The notes beneath the pieces were generated by a model. It made no database searches, was not told where the DNA came from, and saw nothing but the letters and a program-made list of their open reading frames with translations. A stretch of DNA of 64,000 nucleotides, from assembly GCF_000426345.1 (NCBI RefSeq), contig NZ_AUFE01000025.1:29284-93283 (forward strand), written 5' to 3'. The position numbers and the translations under genes are program-made. The stretch's first letter is position 1, and every line of letters begins with the position of its first letter. Positions 9,639 to 20,682 of this stretch are shown here, in pieces. The stretch comes from Cupriavidus phytohabitans (lineage in GTDB: Bacteria > Pseudomonadota > Gammaproteobacteria > Burkholderiales > Burkholderiaceae).

Positions 9639-11018
9639 TCAGGCTGCCGCGGCCAGCGCGTCCAGCAGTTTCTGGTGCACGCCGCCGAAGCCGCCGTTGC
9701 TCATTACCAGCACGTGGTCGCCCGGCCGCGCCGCGGCGCGCACGGCCTGCACCAGCGCCCCCAGGTCCTGGAACGCGGTTGCCTTGTCGCCCAGCGGCGC
9801 CAGCGATTCGGCCAGGTCCCAGCCCAGCGCGTCCTTGCCGGCCGGGGCGCCGTAGCCGAACACCAGGTCGGCCTGCTCCAGGCTGGCCGGCAGCTGGGCT
9901 TTCATCACGCCCAGCTTCATGGTGTTCGAGCGCGGCTCCAGCACCGCCAGGATGCGGGCATCGCCGACGCGGCGGCGCAGCCCTTCCAGCGTGGTCTGGA
10001 TCGCGGTCGGGTGGTGGGCGAAGTCATCGTAGACGGTCACGCCGCCGACCTCGCCGCGTACTTCCATGCGGCGCTTGACGTTGGCGAAGCGCGACAGCGA
10101 GGCGATCGCCTGCTCCGCCGGCACGCCCACGTGGCGCGCCGCCGCGATTGCCGCCAGCGCGTTCATGCGGTTGTGCGTGCCCTGCAGGTCCCACACCACG
10201 GTGCCGACCACGGCGCCGCCAAACCAGACGTCGAAGGCATCCTTGCCCGGCCGCGCGGTGTGGGCGGCATCGCTCTCGCGCCAGTCGCCCACGCCGAACT
10301 GTTCGACTTCGCTCCAGCAACCGCGCTCGAGCACGCGCGCCAGGCTTTCCTCGACGCCGTTGACGATGAGGCGGCCCTGGCCCGGCACGGTTCGGACCAG
10401 GTGGTGGAACTGCGTCTCGATCGCCGCGAGATCCGGGAAGATGTCGGCGTGATCGTATTCCAGGTTGTTCAGGATCGCGGTGCGCGGGCGGTAATGCACG
10501 AACTTGCTGCGCTTGTCGAAGAACGCGGTGTCGTACTCGTCGGCCTCGATCACGAAGAAGTCGGATTCGGTCACTCGCGCCGAGATGCCAAAGTTCTGCG
10601 GCACGCCGCCCACCAGGAAGCCCGGGTTGTAGCCGGCATCCTCCAGGATCCAGGCCAGCATCGACGTGGTGGTGGTCTTGCCGTGCGTGCCGGCCACCGC
10701 CAGCACCCATTTGCGCGCCAGCACGTGCTCGCCCAGCCATTGCGGGCCCGACACATAAGGCAGGTTGCGATCGAGGATGGCTTCCATCAGCGGATTACCG
10801 CGCGACACCACGTTGCCGATCACGAAGAGGTCTGGCTCCAGCGCCAGCTGGGCGGGGTCGAAGCCTTCGATCAGCTCGATGCCCTGCGCTTCCAGCTGGG
10901 TGCTCATCGGCGGATAGACATTGGCATCGCAGCCGGTGACGCGATGGCCGGCCTGCTTGGCCAGCACCGCCAGGCCGCCCATGAAGGTGCCGCAGATGCC
11001 AAGGATATGAATATGCAT
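9639..11018 (-). CDS. mpl: UDP-MurNAc:L-Ala-gamma-D-Glu-meso-DAP ligase (murein recycling)
   Basis: Mpl attaches the recycled tripeptide L-Ala-gamma-D-Glu-meso-DAP to UDP-MurNAc, returning cell-wall peptides to peptidoglycan synthesis in the cytoplasm. The start MHIHILGICGTFMGG is characteristic of Mpl. The ATP-binding loop GTHGKTTTT lies at about 110-118, followed by the Mur ligase centre (NNLEYDHADIF) and the C-terminal domain with YDDFAHHPTAI. With the ATG at 11018 the protein is 459 residues, very near the E. coli length. An in-frame ATG at 11036 is an alternative. The divergent gene at 11221 shares the upstream region. Confidence 0.94.
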   Translation of the reverse strand: MHIHILGICGTFMGGLAVLAKQAGHRVTGCDANVYPPMSTQLEAQGIELIEGFDPAQLALEPDLFVIGNVVSRGNPLMEAILDRNLPYVSGPQWLGEHVLARKWVLAVAGTHGKTTTTSMLAWILEDAGYNPGFLVGGVPQNFGISARVTESDFFVIEADEYDTAFFDKRSKFVHYRPRTAILNNLEYDHADIFPDLAAIETQFHHLVRTVPGQGRLIVNGVEESLARVLERGCWSEVEQFGVGDWRESDAAHTARPGKDAFDVWFGGAVVGTVVWDLQGTHNRMNALAAIAAARHVGVPAEQAIASLSRFANVKRRMEVRGEVGGVTVYDDFAHHPTAIQTTLEGLRRRVGDARILAVLEPRSNTMKLGVMKAQLPASLEQADLVFGYGAPAGKDALGWDLAESLAPLGDKATAFQDLGALVQAVRAAARPGDHVLVMSNGGFGGVHQKLLDALAAAA

Positions 11019-11220
11019 GGGTTCCCGGGAAGACATGAAGCCCGCAGGCTTGGGGGACTCGGCACCCGGCGCTCGCGCGGCGGCAGCGTGGCCGCATGGT
11101 GATGGCAGGCCGGGCAGGAAGCCTTCGATTGTACCCGAGCGCCGGCGGCGTTCGCTGCACCGCCGCACCCGCGCTTGCCTGCCCCACAGCGCCCCGGCTG
11201 CGCTCCGGTATCATGGGGCA

Positions 11221-11922
11221 ATGAGCCGACGTACCCCGCCCGACCCCAACCGCCTGCGCGAGGAAATCGCCCAGGCCGCCGCCCGTATGATCGCCGAGGA
11301 CGGCGCCGACTATGCCACCGCCAAGCGCAAGGCCGCCCGCCAGGTGCTGGGCGAACAGCGCGTGCCCGGCGAATGGCTGCCCGATAACGACCAGGTCGAG
11401 GCCGAAGTGCGTGCCTACCAGGCGCTGTTCCATGGCGACACCCAGCCGCGCGTGCTGGCCCTGCTGCGCCGCGTGGCGCTGCTGACCATGGAGGACCTGG
11501 CGCCGTTCCGGCCCTACCTCGTGGGCGCCGTGCTGAACGGCACGGCCACCGAGCACTCGGATATCTATCTGCAGTGCTTCTGCGACAGCGCCAAGGACGC
11601 CACGCTGCACCTGCTGAACGCCGGGGTCGACTTCGAAACCAGCGAAAGCCGTCACTTCGGGGGCCGCGCCGATGTGGAGACCCTGAGCTTCCTGTGGAAG
11701 GGCCAGTGGCCCGAGCGCCGCGAGGCCCGGCAGCTGGCCGGCGAGGTGCGCGCGGAACTGGGCGTGCCCGTTGGCATCCATATTGCACTGTATGATGCCG
11801 TCGACGAACGCGGCGCCGTGCGTGCCGATGCTTCCGGACGGCTCGCTCGCGCGGACCTGCAGGCAGTACGCGCGCTGATCGGCGAAGATGCCGGCACCGG
11901 CCCGGCCGGAAACGCGGCCTGA
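11221..11922 (+). CDS. Conserved-looking protein of unknown function, mpl neighbour
   Basis: The 233-residue soluble product is not one I can name. The N-terminal 60 residues are charged and helical (REEIAQAAARMIAEDG). The middle contains GAVLNGTATEHSDIYLQCFC, which loosely recalls the G-S/T-x-S-D-I/L pattern of nucleotidyltransferases, though the second acidic residue is replaced by Tyr. No membrane segment or signal peptide is seen. Codon use is like its neighbours. The ATG at 11221 was chosen because it begins the well-composed part of the frame. It is divergent from mpl, and tlpA-like follows 50 bases downstream. Confidence 0.7.
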   Translation: MSRRTPPDPNRLREEIAQAAARMIAEDGADYATAKRKAARQVLGEQRVPGEWLPDNDQVEAEVRAYQALFHGDTQPRVLALLRRVALLTMEDLAPFRPYLVGAVLNGTATEHSDIYLQCFCDSAKDATLHLLNAGVDFETSESRHFGGRADVETLSFLWKGQWPERREARQLAGEVRAELGVPVGIHIALYDAVDERGAVRADASGRLARADLQAVRALIGEDAGTGPAGNAA

Positions 11923-11972
11923 AAGCCTGATCGGCTACGCTGCCTACTAATGCTCAACAGCCCAGCTCGCCC

Positions 11973-12521
11973 ATGACCGACACTGTCACTTCGCCCGTCC
12001 GCCGTTCCCGCCTCTGGCTGTGGATCGGGGTTGCCGTCGTCGCCTGCGCCGCTGGAGCGCTTGCCGGCCACTTCGTGTTCTCCCCCAAGCCCGCGAACGA
12101 CCAGGCGGTGGAGGCGTTCTTCCAGACGCGGCTGCCGGACCCTGCCGGCACCGAGCTTGACCTGGGCAAGCTGCGCGGCAAGACGCTGGTGGTGAATTTC
12201 TGGGCACCGTGGTGCGGCCCCTGCGTGGAAGAAATGCCCGAGCTGACCGCGCTGCACGAGGAATACAGGAACCGGCAAGTCGAGTTTGTCGGCATCGGTA
12301 TCGATTCAGCCAGCAATATTCAGCAGTTCACCCGTAAGGTACCAGTCGCCTATCCGCTCGCGGTGGCAGGCTTTGCCGGCACGGAGCTGTCGCGCAACTT
12401 TGGCAACAGCGCCGGCGGCCTGCCCTATACCGTGGTCATCAACCCCGACGGCACCGTCAAGTACCGCAAGATGGGCCGCGTCACCGCGGAAGAGCTGCGC
12501 GCAGTGCTGCCGCGCACCTGA
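11973..12521 (+). CDS. TlpA-family membrane-anchored thioredoxin-like disulfide reductase
   Basis: One N-terminal membrane span (LWIGVAVVACAAGALAGHFVF) places the rest in the periplasm. The thioredoxin fold carries FWAPWCGPC, with the redox cysteines at about 81 and 84, and the cis-proline region GGLPYTVVINPDG. TlpA/ResA-type proteins reduce disulfides during cytochrome c or oxidase assembly, or protect periplasmic thiols. No cytochrome gene is near, so the partner is unknown. Length (182 residues) is normal. It probably follows the gene at 11221 in one unit. Confidence 0.87.
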   Translation: MTDTVTSPVRRSRLWLWIGVAVVACAAGALAGHFVFSPKPANDQAVEAFFQTRLPDPAGTELDLGKLRGKTLVVNFWAPWCGPCVEEMPELTALHEEYRNRQVEFVGIGIDSASNIQQFTRKVPVAYPLAVAGFAGTELSRNFGNSAGGLPYTVVINPDGTVKYRKMGRVTAEELRAVLPRT

Positions 12522-12667
12522 GGACGCAGTGGAGTAAGTTCTTTCGGTATCTCCGGTCAATTTCGGATTTCTCGCACGATTTATTCCGTTTTCAGGCCGG
12601 GAGACTGAGAAAGTGCCGAAAGCGCCGCCGAATCGCCCGAACGCCCCGGGAGCCTTGTATCCCGCGC

Positions 12668-12697
12668 TAGACAAATCCCTCTAAGCTACGGTAATCT
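12668..12697 (+). promoter_or_regulatory. Candidate promoter upstream of aroQ-accBC
   Basis: TAGACA at 12668-12673 and TAATCT at 12692-12697 are separated by 18 bases, ending 32 bases before the aroQ start. The match is moderate. Confidence 0.35.
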
Positions 12698-12729
12698 CCG
12701 CGCAATTTCGTTGATCTGGTCGAGCCGCC

Positions 12730-13227
12730 GTGACTGCAACCCGCTCCATCCGTCGCTCAGCCCGCTACCGCAAGGTGCTGGTCCTCCATGGGCCTAACCT
12801 GAACCTGCTGGGTACGCGCGAGCCGGAGACCTACGGGCATACCACCCTCGCCGATATCGACGCAGCGCTGGCCGATCATGCATCAAAGGCCGGTATTTCC
12901 CTGGCTTCGTTCCAGTCCAACCATGAGGGGGAACTGGTCGACCGCATCCACGCCGCGCGCGCGGAAGGCGTCGATTTCATCATCATCAACCCGGCGGCTT
13001 ACACGCATACCAGCGTGGCCCTGCGCGATGCGCTGGCCGGCGTGGCCATCCCGTTCGTGGAGGTCCACCTGTCCAACGTGCACCGCCGCGAGAGCTTCCG
13101 TCACCACTCCTATTTCTCCGACGTGGCTGTCGGGGTGATCTGTGGGCTGGGTTGGCAGGGATACCTGCTGGCACTCGACTATGCGCTCGCCCAGGAACAG
13201 CCGTCGCCAGGGAGCCCGGGGCGCTGA
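12730..13227 (+). CDS. aroQ: Type II 3-dehydroquinate dehydratase
   Basis: This enzyme converts 3-dehydroquinate to 3-dehydroshikimate, the step before AroE. It carries [21 protein letters not shown] (catalytic Tyr in the flexible loop), [26 protein letters not shown] and the FRHHSY end. The frame begins with a GTG at 12730, giving a 13-residue basic extension before the conserved core. A start nearer the core has no clear initiation codon. At 165 residues it is slightly long. Gene order aroQ-accB-accC is common in proteobacteria. Confidence 0.94.
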   Translation: MTATRSIRRSARYRKVLVLHGPNLNLLGTREPETYGHTTLADIDAALADHASKAGISLASFQSNHEGELVDRIHAARAEGVDFIIINPAAYTHTSVALRDALAGVAIPFVEVHLSNVHRRESFRHHSYFSDVAVGVICGLGWQGYLLALDYALAQEQPSPGSPGR

Positions 13228-13394
13228 CCCCTGCCAGAATTTTTTGACGAACCTGCGCGCGCCGCCTGGCGGTCCGCGCCCGTTGCGCGTGCTGCGGCAC
13301 GGCGGGCGCGGCTCCGTGGTGGACGCCACAACGATTTCTTCCGCCGCAGCCCAGCGGGCAGCGGCCGGACAACCTGATTCAGGAGGATAAGAAG

Positions 13395-13856
13395 ATGGAC
13401 CTGCGCAAGCTGAAGACGCTCATCGACCTGGTGGCCGAATCCGGCATCTCCGAGCTGGAAGTCACCGAAGGCGACGGCAAGGTACGCATCGTCAAGCAAC
13501 CGCCGCAAATCGTCGCCGCGCCGATGGCCATGCCGCAGCTGCAGGCGCTGCCGGCCACGCCGGCCGCTGCCCCGGTCGGGTCCGCCGCCCCGGCCGCCGA
13601 GCCGGTTGCGCAGCTGCCCGCTGGCCACATCGTGACCTCGCCGATGGTGGGCACCTTCTACCGCGCTCCGTCGCCGGGCGCCGCCCCATTCGTCAATGTC
13701 GGCGATTCGGTCAAGGAAGGCCAGACCGTCTGCATCATCGAAGCCATGAAGCTGCTCAACGAGATCGAGTGCGACAAGGCCGGCGTCATCAAGGAAATCC
13801 TGGTCGAGAACGGCCAGGCTGTCGAATACGGCCAGCCGCTGTTCGTCATCGGCTGA
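13395..13856 (+). CDS. accB: Biotin carboxyl carrier protein of acetyl-CoA carboxylase
   Basis: BCCP carries biotin between the carboxylase and transferase parts of acetyl-CoA carboxylase, which makes malonyl-CoA for fatty acid synthesis. The C-terminal biotinyl domain has [12 protein letters not shown], with the biotinylated Lys at about 119. A Pro/Ala-rich linker (about 36-77) joins it to the N-terminal domain starting [13 protein letters not shown]. Length (153) is normal. A strong AGGAGG site precedes the ATG at 13395. Confidence 0.96.
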   Translation: MDLRKLKTLIDLVAESGISELEVTEGDGKVRIVKQPPQIVAAPMAMPQLQALPATPAAAPVGSAAPAAEPVAQLPAGHIVTSPMVGTFYRAPSPGAAPFVNVGDSVKEGQTVCIIEAMKLLNEIECDKAGVIKEILVENGQAVEYGQPLFVIG

Positions 13857-14122
13857 ACCTGAATGGCATGCCGCGCCCAGCGCTGCGTGCGGCCGCCAAC
13901 GTGGCCGCAAGCACGGCACCGGCGCGGCCCTCTACGGCGTTTCAGGACGCCAGGGACGTGTGGGCATCGCAACACGTTCCGTGCAGTTCCATGCAGTTCC
14001 GCGCGTTAATGTGGCGCGTCGGCCAGGCGGCCCAGCGGCCCAGCGGCCAGCCTGACGGCCGCGCGCCCGATGTGCCATGGCGGCACGCAGCGGGACCGCT
14101 CCCGTTCTCGCAGAGAGAGACC

Positions 14123-15475
14123 ATGTTTGAAAAAATTCTGATCGCGAACCGCGGCGAAATCGCACTTCGCATCCAGCGCGCCTGCCGCGAACTGGGCATC
14201 AAGACGGTGGTGGTGTACTCCGAGGCCGACAAGGAGGCCAAGTACGTGCGCCTGGCCGACGAAGCCGTCTGCATCGGCCCGGCCCCGTCGCCGCAGTCAT
14301 ACCTGAACATGCCGGCCATCATCTCGGCCGCCGAAGTGACCGATGCGCAGGCTATCCACCCGGGCTACGGCTTCCTGTCGGAGAACGCCGACTTCGCCGA
14401 GCGCGTGGAAAAATCCGGCTTCGTCTTCATCGGCCCGACCGCCGACAGCATCCGCCTGATGGGCGACAAGGTCTCGGCCAAGCAGGCCATGATCAAGGCG
14501 GGCGTGCCGTGCGTGCCGGGCTCGGACGGCGCCCTGCCAGACGACCCCAAGGAAATCCTGGCGACCGCGCGCCGCGTGGGCTACCCGGTGATCATCAAGG
14601 CCGCCGGCGGCGGCGGTGGCCGCGGCATGCGCGTGGTGCACACCGAGGCCGCGCTGCTCAACGCCGTCAACATGACACGCGAGGAAGCCGGCCGCGCCTT
14701 CGGCAATCCCGAGGTCTACATGGAGAAGTTCCTGGAGAATCCGCGCCACGTGGAGATCCAGATCCTGGCCGACCAGCACAAGCAGGCAATCTGGCTGGGC
14801 GAGCGCGACTGCTCGATGCAGCGCCGCCACCAGAAGGTGATCGAGGAAGCCCCGGCGCCGCATATCCCGCGCCGCCTGATCGAGCGCATCGGCGACCGTT
14901 GCGCCGAGGCCTGCAAGAAGATGGGCTACCGCGGCGCCGGCACCTTCGAATTCCTGTATGAGAACAATGAGTTCTACTTCATCGAGATGAACACCCGTGT
15001 GCAGGTCGAGCATCCGGTCACCGAGATGATCACGGGCATCGACATCGTGCAGGAACAGATCCGCATCGCTTTCGGCGAGAAGCTGCGTTTCCGCCAGAAG
15101 GATGTGCAGTTCCGCGGCCACGCGATCGAATGCCGCGTGAACGCCGAGGACCCGTTCAAGTTCATCCCGTCGCCCGGCCGTATCACCGCCTGGCACATGC
15201 CGGGGGGCCCCGGTGTACGCGTGGACTCGCACGCGTATGATGGCTACTTCGTGCCGCCCAACTACGATTCGATGATCGGCAAGATCATCACTTACGGCGC
15301 CACGCGCGAGCAGGCCATCGCCCGCATGCGCATCGCGCTGTCCGAAATGGTTGTGGACGGTATCCAGACCAATGTTCCGTTGCACCGAGAGCTGATGATG
15401 GACGCGAACTTCGTCGAAGGCGGCACCAGCATCCATTATCTTGAGCATCGCCTGGCGGAGCGCGCTAAGGCCTGA
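14123..15475 (+). CDS. accC: Biotin carboxylase subunit of acetyl-CoA carboxylase
   Basis: AccC uses ATP and bicarbonate to carboxylate biotin on AccB. The 450-residue product begins [17 protein letters not shown], the family's characteristic start. It has the ATP-grasp glycine loop ([12 protein letters not shown]), the catalytic [18 protein letters not shown] segment, and [12 protein letters not shown]. The frame is open well upstream, but the ATG at 14123 fits the family exactly. The 266-base gap after accB is longer than usual and holds no gene I can support. It may have its own translation or processing signals. Confidence 0.96.
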   Translation: MFEKILIANRGEIALRIQRACRELGIKTVVVYSEADKEAKYVRLADEAVCIGPAPSPQSYLNMPAIISAAEVTDAQAIHPGYGFLSENADFAERVEKSGFVFIGPTADSIRLMGDKVSAKQAMIKAGVPCVPGSDGALPDDPKEILATARRVGYPVIIKAAGGGGGRGMRVVHTEAALLNAVNMTREEAGRAFGNPEVYMEKFLENPRHVEIQILADQHKQAIWLGERDCSMQRRHQKVIEEAPAPHIPRRLIERIGDRCAEACKKMGYRGAGTFEFLYENNEFYFIEMNTRVQVEHPVTEMITGIDIVQEQIRIAFGEKLRFRQKDVQFRGHAIECRVNAEDPFKFIPSPGRITAWHMPGGPGVRVDSHAYDGYFVPPNYDSMIGKIITYGATREQAIARMRIALSEMVVDGIQTNVPLHRELMMDANFVEGGTSIHYLEHRLAERAKA

Positions 15476-15529
15476 GTAACGTTACCCCGACGTTACCCGC
15501 AACACACACGCAGCAAGCAAGGGAAGCCC

Positions 15530-16423
15530 GTGGCATTTCAGGAATGTGTGATCGAAGTGGCGCAGGATCAGGCCGAAGCCTGGTCCGAGGCCCTGTTCGA
15601 CCTCGGTGCGCTGTCGGTCTCGGTGGAAGACGCCGATGCCGATACGCCCGATGAGCAACCGCTTTTCGGCGAGCCCGGGCTCGAACCCAAGCAACTCGCG
15701 TGGAACCGCTCGCGCGTGGTGGCGCTGTTCGGCGACGATGCCGATCCCGCCGTGGTGGTGGCCGCTGCCGCCAACCAGCTTGGCATCGATCCGGTGCCGG
15801 CCTACGAACTGCGCGCTGTGGAAGACCAGGACTGGGTGCGCCTGACGCAATCGCAGTTCGAGCCGATCCGCATCGGCGAGCGCATCTGGGTGGTGCCGTC
15901 GTGGCATGACGCGCCCGAGCCCGACGCGGTGGTGCTGGAGCTGGATCCCGGCCTGGCCTTCGGCACCGGCAGCCATCCGACCACGCGGCTGTGCATGCAG
16001 TGGCTGGAGCAACACGTGGTGCCGGGCGAGACCGTGCTCGACTATGGCTGCGGCTCTGGCATCCTGGCGATCGTCGCGCGCAAGCTCGGCGCGGGCGCTA
16101 CCGTCGGCATCGACATCGATCCCAACGCCGTGGAAGCCTCGCGCTACAACGCCGAGCGCAACCAGGTCGAGGCGTCATTCGCGCTGCCCGAGTCGGTGTC
16201 GGAAGCCACCTATGACCTGGTGGTCGCCAATATCCTGTCGAACCCGCTCAAGCTGATGGCCGCCATGCTCAGCGCCCGCGTGCGCCCCGGCGGCCGGCTG
16301 GTGCTGTCCGGCGTGCTGGAGCGCCAGGCGGAGGAAGTTGCCGCCGCCTATGCGCCGTGGCTGCCGCTGACGGTATGGCGCGCCGAGGAAGGCTGGGTGT
16401 GCCTGCACGGCACCCGTCCCTGA
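15530..16423 (+). CDS. prmA: Ribosomal protein L11 methyltransferase
   Basis: PrmA trimethylates several amino groups of ribosomal protein L11 using S-adenosylmethionine. The 297-residue protein has the substrate-recognition N-terminal domain ([20 protein letters not shown]), the linker [14 protein letters not shown], the SAM-binding motif [12 protein letters not shown], and VANILSNPL. The start is a GTG at 15530 behind GGGAAG. The accC-prmA linkage with a short gap is typical in betaproteobacteria, and the gene probably belongs to the acc transcript. Confidence 0.95.
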   Translation: MAFQECVIEVAQDQAEAWSEALFDLGALSVSVEDADADTPDEQPLFGEPGLEPKQLAWNRSRVVALFGDDADPAVVVAAAANQLGIDPVPAYELRAVEDQDWVRLTQSQFEPIRIGERIWVVPSWHDAPEPDAVVLELDPGLAFGTGSHPTTRLCMQWLEQHVVPGETVLDYGCGSGILAIVARKLGAGATVGIDIDPNAVEASRYNAERNQVEASFALPESVSEATYDLVVANILSNPLKLMAAMLSARVRPGGRLVLSGVLERQAEEVAAAYAPWLPLTVWRAEEGWVCLHGTRP

Positions 16424-16432
16424 TCTGCACAG

Positions 16433-18268
<1,836 letters not shown>

Positions 18269-18280
18269 ATTCCGCGGCCT

Positions 18281-18309
18281 GCCGCCGGACCGAATCCGAG
18301 TCCGGCGGC
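18281..18309 (+). other. Hairpin between DUF3426 gene and tpx
   Basis: GCCGCCGGAC and GTCCGGCGGC form a perfect 10-bp stem around a 9-base loop, 13 bases after the DUF3426 stop. There is no U run, so an intrinsic terminator is doubtful. It may stabilise a processed end. Confidence 0.4.
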
Positions 18310-18390
18310 GGGCGGCGCCCCCCCCACCGGGCATTGGCCGGCCAGGCGCCGGAAACTGAACCGGAAACCATCAGACATCAAGGAGTAGAC

Positions 18391-18891
18391 ATGAGCAACG
18401 TCACCCTCGGCGGCAACCCGATCGAAGTCGCAGGCAAGTTTCCGCAGGCCGGCGACAAGGCGCCCGCCTTCTCGCTGGTCGGCAAGGACCTGAAGGACGT
18501 CACGCTGGCCGACTTCGCCGGCAAGCGCAAGGTGCTGAACATCGTCCCGAGCCTGGACACGCCGGTGTGCCAGGCTTCGGCCCGCAAGTTCAACGAGGCC
18601 GCTAACGGCCTGGCCAACACCGTCGTGCTGACGATCTCGGCCGACCTGCCGTTCGCGATGGGCCGCTTCTGCACCACCGAAGGCCTGGCCAACGTGGTGA
18701 CGCTGTCGACGATGCGCGGCGCCGAGTTCAAGGGCAACTACGGTGTGGACATCAAGAGCGGCCCGCTGGCCGGCGTGACTGCGCGCGCGGTGGTGGTGCT
18801 CGACGAGAACGACACCGTCAAGTACGCCCAGCTGGTCCCGGAAATCAAGACCGAGCCGGACTACGAAGCCGCCCTGGCCGCGCTGCAGTAA
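18391..18891 (+). CDS. tpx: Thiol peroxidase (atypical 2-Cys peroxiredoxin)
   Basis: Tpx reduces hydroperoxides in the periplasm or cytoplasm with electrons from thioredoxin. The 166-residue protein contains [19 protein letters not shown] with the peroxidatic Cys60, and FCTTEG with the resolving Cys94, spaced as in E. coli Tpx. No signal peptide is seen. The ATG at 18391 has AGGAGT just upstream. A hairpin terminator follows, so it is probably expressed alone. Confidence 0.96.
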   Translation: MSNVTLGGNPIEVAGKFPQAGDKAPAFSLVGKDLKDVTLADFAGKRKVLNIVPSLDTPVCQASARKFNEAANGLANTVVLTISADLPFAMGRFCTTEGLANVVTLSTMRGAEFKGNYGVDIKSGPLAGVTARAVVVLDENDTVKYAQLVPEIKTEPDYEAALAALQ

Positions 18892-18911
18892 CGCGCGCCG
18901 CCTGACGGCAG

Positions 18912-18950
18912 CGGCCGCCCGCGGAACCGGGGCGGCCGTTTTCGCTTTAT
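18912..18950 (+). terminator. Intrinsic terminator after tpx
   Basis: CGGCCGCC (18912-18919) pairs with GGCGGCCG (18931-18938) and is followed by TTTTCGCTTT. Confidence 0.75.
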
Positions 18951-18989
18951 CTGACCCATACAACCAACAACCTACCACCTGGAGAGAGC

Positions 18990-19937
18990 ATGGCCAGCCT
19001 GATCTGCGGCTCCGTCGCCTACGACACCATCATGACGTTCGACGGACGCTTCCGCGAACACATCCTGCCGGACCAGATCCATATGCTGAACGTCTCGTTC
19101 CTGGTGCCCGGCATGCGCCGCGAGTTCGGCGGCTGCGCCGGCAACATCGCCTACACGCTGAAGATGCTCGGCGGCGATCCCGTCGTGATGGCCACAGTCG
19201 GTACCGACGCCGAACCATACCTGGAGTATCTGCGCAAGCTGGAGATTCCCACCAGCCACATCCGCGTGCTGCCCGAGACCTTCACGGCGCAGGCCATGAT
19301 CACCACCGACCTGGACAACAACCAGATCACCGCCTTCCACCCTGGCGCAATGAGCCAGTCGCAGCTAAATAATGTCAAGGACGCGCTCGGCGGCGGCAAG
19401 GCGCCGGCGCTCGGCATCGTCGCCCCGGACAGCCGCGAAGGCATGCTTCACCACGCGCGCCAGTTCGCCGATGCGGGTGTTCCGTTCATCTTCGACCTGG
19501 GCCAGGCAATGCCGCTGTTCAACGGCGAAGACCTGCGGGAGTTCGTTGAACTCGCCAGTTACGTGACAGTCAATGACTACGAGGCGCAGGTCCTGCTGTC
19601 CCGTACCGCATGGACCAGTGCGGAGGTTGCCGCCAAGGTCCGTGCCTTCATCGTCACGCACGGCGAGCGCGGCGCCAGCATCCATGCCGATGGTCGGCAG
19701 TACGCGATCCCGGCCGTGCAGGCCGAGCGCATCGTGGACCCGACCGGCTGTGGCGACGCCTTCCGTGGCGGCCTGCTCTACGGCATTGAAAACGGTTTAG
19801 ACTGGGAAACGACCGGCCGCCTGGCTTCGCTGATGGGGTCGGTCAAGATCGCGCAACAGGGTCCGCAGAACCACTGGTTGTCGCGCGAGGAAATCGGCAA
19901 CCGGTTCCAGTCTGCATTCGGGTACCGCTACGCCTGA
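18990..19937 (+). CDS. PfkB-family carbohydrate/nucleoside kinase
   Basis: The 315-residue protein has the ribokinase fold with the N-terminal glycine motif FGGCAGNIAYTLKMLGG and the C-terminal PfkB signature DPTGCGDAFRGG, whose Asp is the catalytic base. This family phosphorylates sugars or nucleosides such as adenosine with ATP. Several betaproteobacterial relatives are annotated as adenosine kinases, but the substrate is not certain from sequence. The ATG follows GGAGAGAG. The lipoprotein gene downstream starts 35 bases after the stop and may be co-transcribed. Confidence 0.88.
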   Translation: MASLICGSVAYDTIMTFDGRFREHILPDQIHMLNVSFLVPGMRREFGGCAGNIAYTLKMLGGDPVVMATVGTDAEPYLEYLRKLEIPTSHIRVLPETFTAQAMITTDLDNNQITAFHPGAMSQSQLNNVKDALGGGKAPALGIVAPDSREGMLHHARQFADAGVPFIFDLGQAMPLFNGEDLREFVELASYVTVNDYEAQVLLSRTAWTSAEVAAKVRAFIVTHGERGASIHADGRQYAIPAVQAERIVDPTGCGDAFRGGLLYGIENGLDWETTGRLASLMGSVKIAQQGPQNHWLSREEIGNRFQSAFGYRYA

Positions 19938-19972
19938 TCTGCGGCCAGTGCGTGGCTTTTTCGGGATCTGAC

Positions 19973-20440
19973 ATGAATCACAAGGTCCGGGGCGGCGCGC
20001 TTGCCGTCATTGCCATCGCGGCCCTGGTCGCCGGCTGTGCGACAGAGTCGAACTCCAACAGCGTCTACAGCACCGGCCAGGCGCAGCGCGAGCAGACGGT
20101 ACGCTATGGCGTGGTCGAGGGGGTACGCGAAGTTGCCATCCAACGCAGCCAGACCGGCGCGGGCACGCTCGCCGGCAGTGCCATCGGCGGCATCGCGGCT
20201 GGCAGCACCATCGGCAGTGGCAACGGCGCGGTGGCAGCAGGCATCCTCGGCGCGATACTGGGCGGCATCGCCGGCAGCGCTGCCGAGAACAAGGTCAACG
20301 AGCGGCGCGGCCTGGAGATCACCGTGCGCCTGGACAACGGCGAGATGCGTGCGATCACGCAGGAGGCCGACGAGGTCTTCCGCCCGGGCGAGCGCGTGCG
20401 GCTGCTGTCCTCAGGCGGCGTCACCCGCGTCACGCACTGA
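19973..20440 (+). CDS. Glycine-zipper outer-membrane lipoprotein (SlyB/Pcp-like)
   Basis: The 155-residue product has a lipoprotein signal peptide ending LVAGC, so the mature protein starts at Cys. A glycine-zipper segment rich in GxxxG steps follows (GTLAGSAIGGIAAGSTIG, then GGIAGSAAENKVNE). The C-terminal part, with the YGVVEGVREV and LDNGEMRAI segments, matches the SlyB/Pcp family, outer-membrane lipoproteins linked to envelope stability. The ATG at 19973 is chosen because it begins the signal peptide. Confidence 0.87.
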   Translation: MNHKVRGGALAVIAIAALVAGCATESNSNSVYSTGQAQREQTVRYGVVEGVREVAIQRSQTGAGTLAGSAIGGIAAGSTIGSGNGAVAAGILGAILGGIAGSAAENKVNERRGLEITVRLDNGEMRAITQEADEVFRPGERVRLLSSGGVTRVTH

Positions 20441-20482
20441 ACCGCTGCGCCCGGCCGGGCGCCAGCATGAGAGCGCATCCAG

Positions 20483-20516
20483 GCGCCGCGCCCGCACGGG
20501 CCGCGGCGCTTTTTCT
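20483..20516 (+). terminator. Intrinsic terminator after the glycine-zipper lipoprotein
   Basis: GCGCCGCG (20483-20490) pairs with CGCGGCGC (20502-20509), followed by TTTTTCTTT. Confidence 0.85.
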
Positions 20517-20533
20517 TTGACCGGGCACCAATG

Positions 20534-20567
20534 AAAAAACCCGCCGGGCCAGCGGCCATCGGCGGGT
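20534..20567 (-). terminator. Intrinsic terminator of the histone H1-like gene
   Basis: Read leftward, ACCCGCCG (20567-20560) pairs with CGGCGGGT (20546-20539), followed by a run of T (20539-20534). It is placed 115 bases after the stop codon of the leftward gene. Confidence 0.8.
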
Positions 20568-20588
20568 CTGCAAGACTGGCGTCTTGCT

Positions 20589-20652
20589 GACCGGATACGC
20601 GGTATCCGGTCATGCTGGCACGCACTGCGTGCCGATGTGGTTCCGTACGGAA
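20589..20652 (-). other. Three perfect palindromes in the 3' UTR of the H1-like gene
   Basis: GACCGGATAC/GTATCCGGTC (20589-20611, 3-base loop), GGCACGC/GCGTGCC (20617-20633, 3-base loop) and the palindrome TTCCGTACGGAA (20641-20652) sit in a row between the stop codon and the terminator. They could protect the mRNA end or bind protein. The function is unknown. Confidence 0.6.
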
Positions 20653-20682
20653 CGCGTAAGGCCCACGCCGTGGCGGCGCAGC

